Shown here piece after piece: positions 6,135-8,316 of a stretch of DNA of 8,316 bases. The stretch comes from JBARCX01 sp049794535 (GTDB taxonomy: Bacteria; Pseudomonadota; Gammaproteobacteria; Xanthomonadales; Rhodanobacteraceae): positions 1 through 8,316 of the forward strand of contig JBARCX010000261.1 of assembly GCA_049794535.1 (NCBI GenBank), written 5' to 3'. Below the pieces are notes generated by a model. It made no database searches. It had not been told where the DNA came from and saw only the letters and a list, made by a program, of their open reading frames with translations. The position numbers were made by a program, and so were the translations under genes. Position 1 is the first letter of the stretch; the number at the start of each line of letters is the position of its first letter.

Positions 6135-6575
6135 TCACCGATGCATCGCCGCCACGTCCGCCGCCGTAATGGTGTCGGTGTAGTGATTACCGAAATGCGT
6201 GCGGATGTAATTGATCACCTCAGCGATTTGCTCGTCGCTGAGCTGGGTGTCATCGAACCGCGCCGCTCCACCCAGCTTCCCGAACGAGGGCATATCGTGC
6301 CGGCCGTTCAAGATCACTGCCGCCATGTATTGCGGTGAGACCAGACGCAGATTGCCGGTGAGTGCGGGATAGGTCCCTGCGCCGGTTGCGCCTTTGGCAT
6401 CCGGCATGTGGCAACCCTGACAGATGCTGTGAAAGATGACTTCGCCATTGGGCATGTCCCCCGCTGCCGGGAAAACATTCGCCGCGCTGTTTGATTGCGC
6501 ATCTGCCGTTACCGCAGCGCACAGCAGAAGCAAGCCTGCGGCAACGCGCCGGGATTTCTTCATCGACCCACTCAT
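6135..6575 (-). CDS. Exported monohaem class I cytochrome c
   Basis: This 146-residue protein has a Sec signal peptide (KKSRR then LLLLCAAV, cleavage likely after the ADA ending at residue 26) and one c-type haem site, CQGCH at residues 52-56. The probable axial Met is M95 in HDMPSFGKL. SDEQIAEVINYIRTHFGN near the C-terminus is the usual final helix of class I cytochromes. The Cys in the signal peptide is preceded by Leu, so it is not a lipobox; the protein should be soluble in the periplasm after haem attachment by the Ccm machinery. I chose the start whose ATG (6575-6573) overlaps the stop of the upstream flavoenzyme (ATGA), implying translational coupling; ATG 6563 would shorten it by four residues. 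The longer open frame to 6653 lies entirely inside the flavoenzyme gene and is unlikely. It is probably the dedicated electron acceptor of that enzyme. Confidence 0.92.
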   Translation of the reverse strand: MSGSMKKSRRVAAGLLLLCAAVTADAQSNSAANVFPAAGDMPNGEVIFHSICQGCHMPDAKGATGAGTYPALTGNLRLVSPQYMAAVILNGRHDMPSFGKLGGAARFDDTQLSDEQIAEVINYIRTHFGNHYTDTITAADVAAMHR

Positions 6576-8179
6576 GCCTTGGCCCCCGACACAACGCGCT
6601 GATGAAGGCGATCGATCGCATCCAGCGCCGATGTCACCGCACCTTCTTGCCACGCGGGTAAATAGGATGCGTGTTCACCGGCTAGCGCAATGCGGCCATC
6701 GATCTGACAGAGGTTGTCGTAGTGCTTATCTCGCAGCTCGTCCGACCAACCCGCGAAGCAGCCCATGGTGAAAGGTGCGCGATGCCAGGCCACGGCAATA
6801 CCGTTGTCGAATTCCTTTCGATATTGCGGATGGATCTGGCTGCCGTACTCCACCACTTTCTGCACGCGTTGTTCCGGCGTCATCGCCGTGAACTCGAACG
6901 CATTCAGACCCCAGATATAGCCACCCAACAACACCGCCTTACCGCTGCTCTGATATCCCGTACTCGGATAACTGATGCTGTTGATCGGAAGATCGGTGTA
7001 GGTCACGCCGCCGTAGATCTGCTCATCCTCTTCCCAAAAGCGCCGCTTGAACTGCAGGCCGACTTTGACCGTCGCGGCATAAGGCACCGCCGCGATGGCG
7101 TTGGCCATGGCCGTGCCGACGTTCATGGGAATCTGGCTGAGAATGGATAGCGGAATGGTGCATAGGCACCAGTCGGCGCGTGCCTTGTGTTTGGTACCTG
7201 GTGCGGACGCGTCTTCGTAAATCGCCGTAACGCCCTGCTCGTCCTGTTGGATCTCGGTGACCTTGGCGCCGTAGCTGATCACATCCTTTAGCTCACGCCC
7301 GAATGCGGTGCCGATGCGATCCATACCGCCTACGGGCTGGAATAGCGTGGTCTGGAATTCGTAGCTCTCCGCGTCGGCGAGGTTTCGCCACAGATCCGAG
7401 CCGAGTACAGCTTGCAACCCGAGCGGCTCGGATGGGATCGGTTTAGCGGTGAGGCCGCCACCGGCATCTTTCTCATAGCCGCGTCGATCGCTGCTAGCCG
7501 CACCGGTTACATAGGCGAGGTTCTTGTCGAGCGCGCCCCAGCGACGCAAGGAGTCGATCAGGCGTTCCTGATCCTCTTTGCTCACCAGGGTATCGAGTTT
7601 GTTTTGCTGCGTAGTCTTGGCCAGTAGTTCAGCCACGTGCCCGCGGTAGTCAGCGTTGATGGTGCGATAGCGCTGCGGCTTGCCGTCAAACGCTTTGGTG
7701 TTGTGCAGGTACGCGTTGTGATTCACCTGCACGAACGCTTCGAGCGGCACGCCGAACTTTTTGCAGTAACTCAGAATGCCGTGATGGTGATACGGAATGC
7801 GCCATGGACCTGGGTTGAAGTACTGGCCATGATCGAAGCGGCAGTGCTGAGTGAAGCCACCCATTTCGGTATACGTATCGCCACCACGTAGCGTCCAGTT
7901 ACGGCCACCGGGTCTATGGTTGTATTCCAGCACCTTCACTTTGTAGCCGGCCTGCCGCAGTTCGTACGCAGCCACCATGCCTGCGAGGCCTGCGCCCAGA
8001 ATCAATACGGACGAACCTTTCGGTGCACCTTGTAAGTTGGGCGCCCCCTTGAACGGCGACTCTGCAGCAAATCCCAAGCTGCTCATCGCCTGGTACATCG
8101 CAGCGCCACCCGCGGTGAGGCCAATCATCCGCAATAAATCACGGCGCGTCATGGGCAACTTGCCCCCGTCGTTTTCCAT
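6572..8179 (-). CDS. Tat-exported flavin amine oxidase/dehydrogenase, L-amino-acid-oxidase-like
   Basis: This 535-residue flavoprotein belongs to the FAD-dependent amine oxidase family (LAAO/MAO/NicA2 fold). An N-terminal twin-arginine signal (MTRRDLLRMIG, residues 10-20, then a hydrophobic stretch ending near FAAES) predicts folded export to the periplasm. The FAD-binding Rossmann motif is VLILGAGLAG (58-67), with E85 and RPGGR (89-93). A segment YFNPGPWRIP...KKFGVPLEAF (120-147) closely resembles the snake-venom LAAO substrate region (GPMRLP...RKFGLQLNEF), placing R127 at the carboxylate-binding Arg. The C-terminal FAD motif has GEH (501-503) and W510 in PAWQEGA, aligned with the LAAO active-site Trp. 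Oxidative deamination of an amino acid is therefore likely, but the substrate is not identified. The start at ATG 8179 follows GGGGAG at a short spacing; ATG 8245 would put 22 extra residues before the Tat signal. It overlaps the cytochrome c gene by 4 nt, suggesting the cytochrome, not oxygen, takes the electrons. Confidence 0.93.
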   Translation of the reverse strand: MENDGGKLPMTRRDLLRMIGLTAGGAAMYQAMSSLGFAAESPFKGAPNLQGAPKGSSVLILGAGLAGMVAAYELRQAGYKVKVLEYNHRPGGRNWTLRGGDTYTEMGGFTQHCRFDHGQYFNPGPWRIPYHHHGILSYCKKFGVPLEAFVQVNHNAYLHNTKAFDGKPQRYRTINADYRGHVAELLAKTTQQNKLDTLVSKEDQERLIDSLRRWGALDKNLAYVTGAASSDRRGYEKDAGGGLTAKPIPSEPLGLQAVLGSDLWRNLADAESYEFQTTLFQPVGGMDRIGTAFGRELKDVISYGAKVTEIQQDEQGVTAIYEDASAPGTKHKARADWCLCTIPLSILSQIPMNVGTAMANAIAAVPYAATVKVGLQFKRRFWEEDEQIYGGVTYTDLPINSISYPSTGYQSSGKAVLLGGYIWGLNAFEFTAMTPEQRVQKVVEYGSQIHPQYRKEFDNGIAVAWHRAPFTMGCFAGWSDELRDKHYDNLCQIDGRIALAGEHASYLPAWQEGAVTSALDAIDRLHQRVVSGAKA

Positions 8180-8250
8180 TGAACTCCCCAAGAGCACAAA
8201 CCGAAAGCTGCGCCTTACTACGCGCATGTCGCGTGGCCGCTCCAAATGAG

Positions 8251-8265
8251 CGTCGAGTCTCGACG
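8251..8265. promoter_or_regulatory. 15-bp palindrome upstream of the flavoenzyme gene
   Basis: CGTCGAG (8251-8257) and CTCGACG (8259-8265) are perfect inverted arms around a single T. The site is 72 nt upstream of the chosen start codon of the flavin oxidase gene and just inside the flanking repeat, in the region where its promoter should lie. It could be an operator for an unseen regulator, or simply part of the repeat's flank. No convincing -35/-10 pair was found nearby. Confidence 0.3.
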
Positions 8266-8268
8266 TTC

Positions 8269-8310
8269 CCTTCTCCCCTCGGGAGAAGGTGCCGGCAGGC
8301 GGATGAGGGT
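8269..8310. repeat. Uninterrupted copy of the intergenic palindromic repeat
   Basis: CCTTCTCCC (8269-8277) pairs with GGGAGAAGG (8281-8289) around a 3-nt loop, followed by TGCCGG, a 3-nt spacer and GCGGATGAGGGT (8299-8310). Read on the minus strand this gives ACCCTCATCCGC, CCGGCACCTTCTC and GGGAGAAGG in the same order as 6024-6035, 6063-6075 and 6106-6114 of the other copy, but without its extra sequence. It is probably cut by the window edge. Confidence 0.8.
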
Positions 8311-8316
8311 GCGACC

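Noticed and set aside
6576..6653. 26-residue N-terminal extension of the cytochrome c
   Set aside because: It would place Cys- and Arg-rich sequence before the signal peptide and lies wholly within the flavoenzyme coding region. The ATGA-coupled start fits better.
7637..7891. Plus-strand open frames opposite the flavoenzyme gene, including 6722-7150 and 7412-7627
   Set aside because: They are shadows of the minus-strand gene, which has continuous family motifs from the Tat signal to the C-terminal FAD site.

Overview
The window looks like chromosome from a GC-rich gammaproteobacterium, most likely Xanthomonadales/Rhodanobacteraceae (Dyella, Rhodanobacter or Luteibacter type). The basis is protein style, codon use rich in G and C at third positions, and palindromic intergenic repeats of the form CCCTCTCCC...GGGAGAGGG / ACCCTCATCCGC...CCGGCACCTTCTCCC, which I associate with that group. 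This placement is inference; no rRNA or marker gene is present. There are nine intact protein genes, no tRNA, no CRISPR and no insertion sequence.

Region 1 (1-2892, + strand) is a small regulated export cassette. A MarR-family regulator sits 16 nt behind a perfect 15-bp inverted repeat, its likely operator. It is followed by a cysteine-less isochorismatase-fold hydrolase, an uncharacterised three-helix membrane protein, and an MFS exporter of the EntS/MFS_3 type. The last three are tightly packed: a 2-nt gap, then a 4-nt ATGA overlap. The simplest reading is ligand-controlled detoxification or export of a small molecule whose identity cannot be read from sequence.

Region 2 (3012-3987, + strand) holds two consecutive small secreted proteins. 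Both appear to be NTF2-like/SnoaL-like folds with Sec signal peptides, spaced 25 nt apart and with near-identical ribosome-binding contexts.

Region 3 (4057-5948, + strand) is a LytS/YehU-type membrane histidine kinase and a LytTR response regulator, translationally coupled by an ATGA overlap. The kinase has no obvious periplasmic sensor domain.

Region 4 (5949-6134) is a convergent intergenic gap filled with nested palindromic repeats. A related uninterrupted copy in opposite orientation lies at the right edge (8269-8310), and comparing the two shows that the left copy carries a split insertion.

Region 5 (6135-8179, - strand) is a coupled pair: a Tat-exported flavin amine oxidase with L-amino-acid-oxidase active-site features, then a Sec-exported monohaem class I cytochrome c overlapping it by 4 nt. 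Together they suggest a periplasmic amino acid or amine dehydrogenase that passes electrons to the respiratory chain through its own cytochrome rather than to oxygen. This pair and the Cys-less hydrolase cassette are the most interesting content; neither proves a wholly new system.
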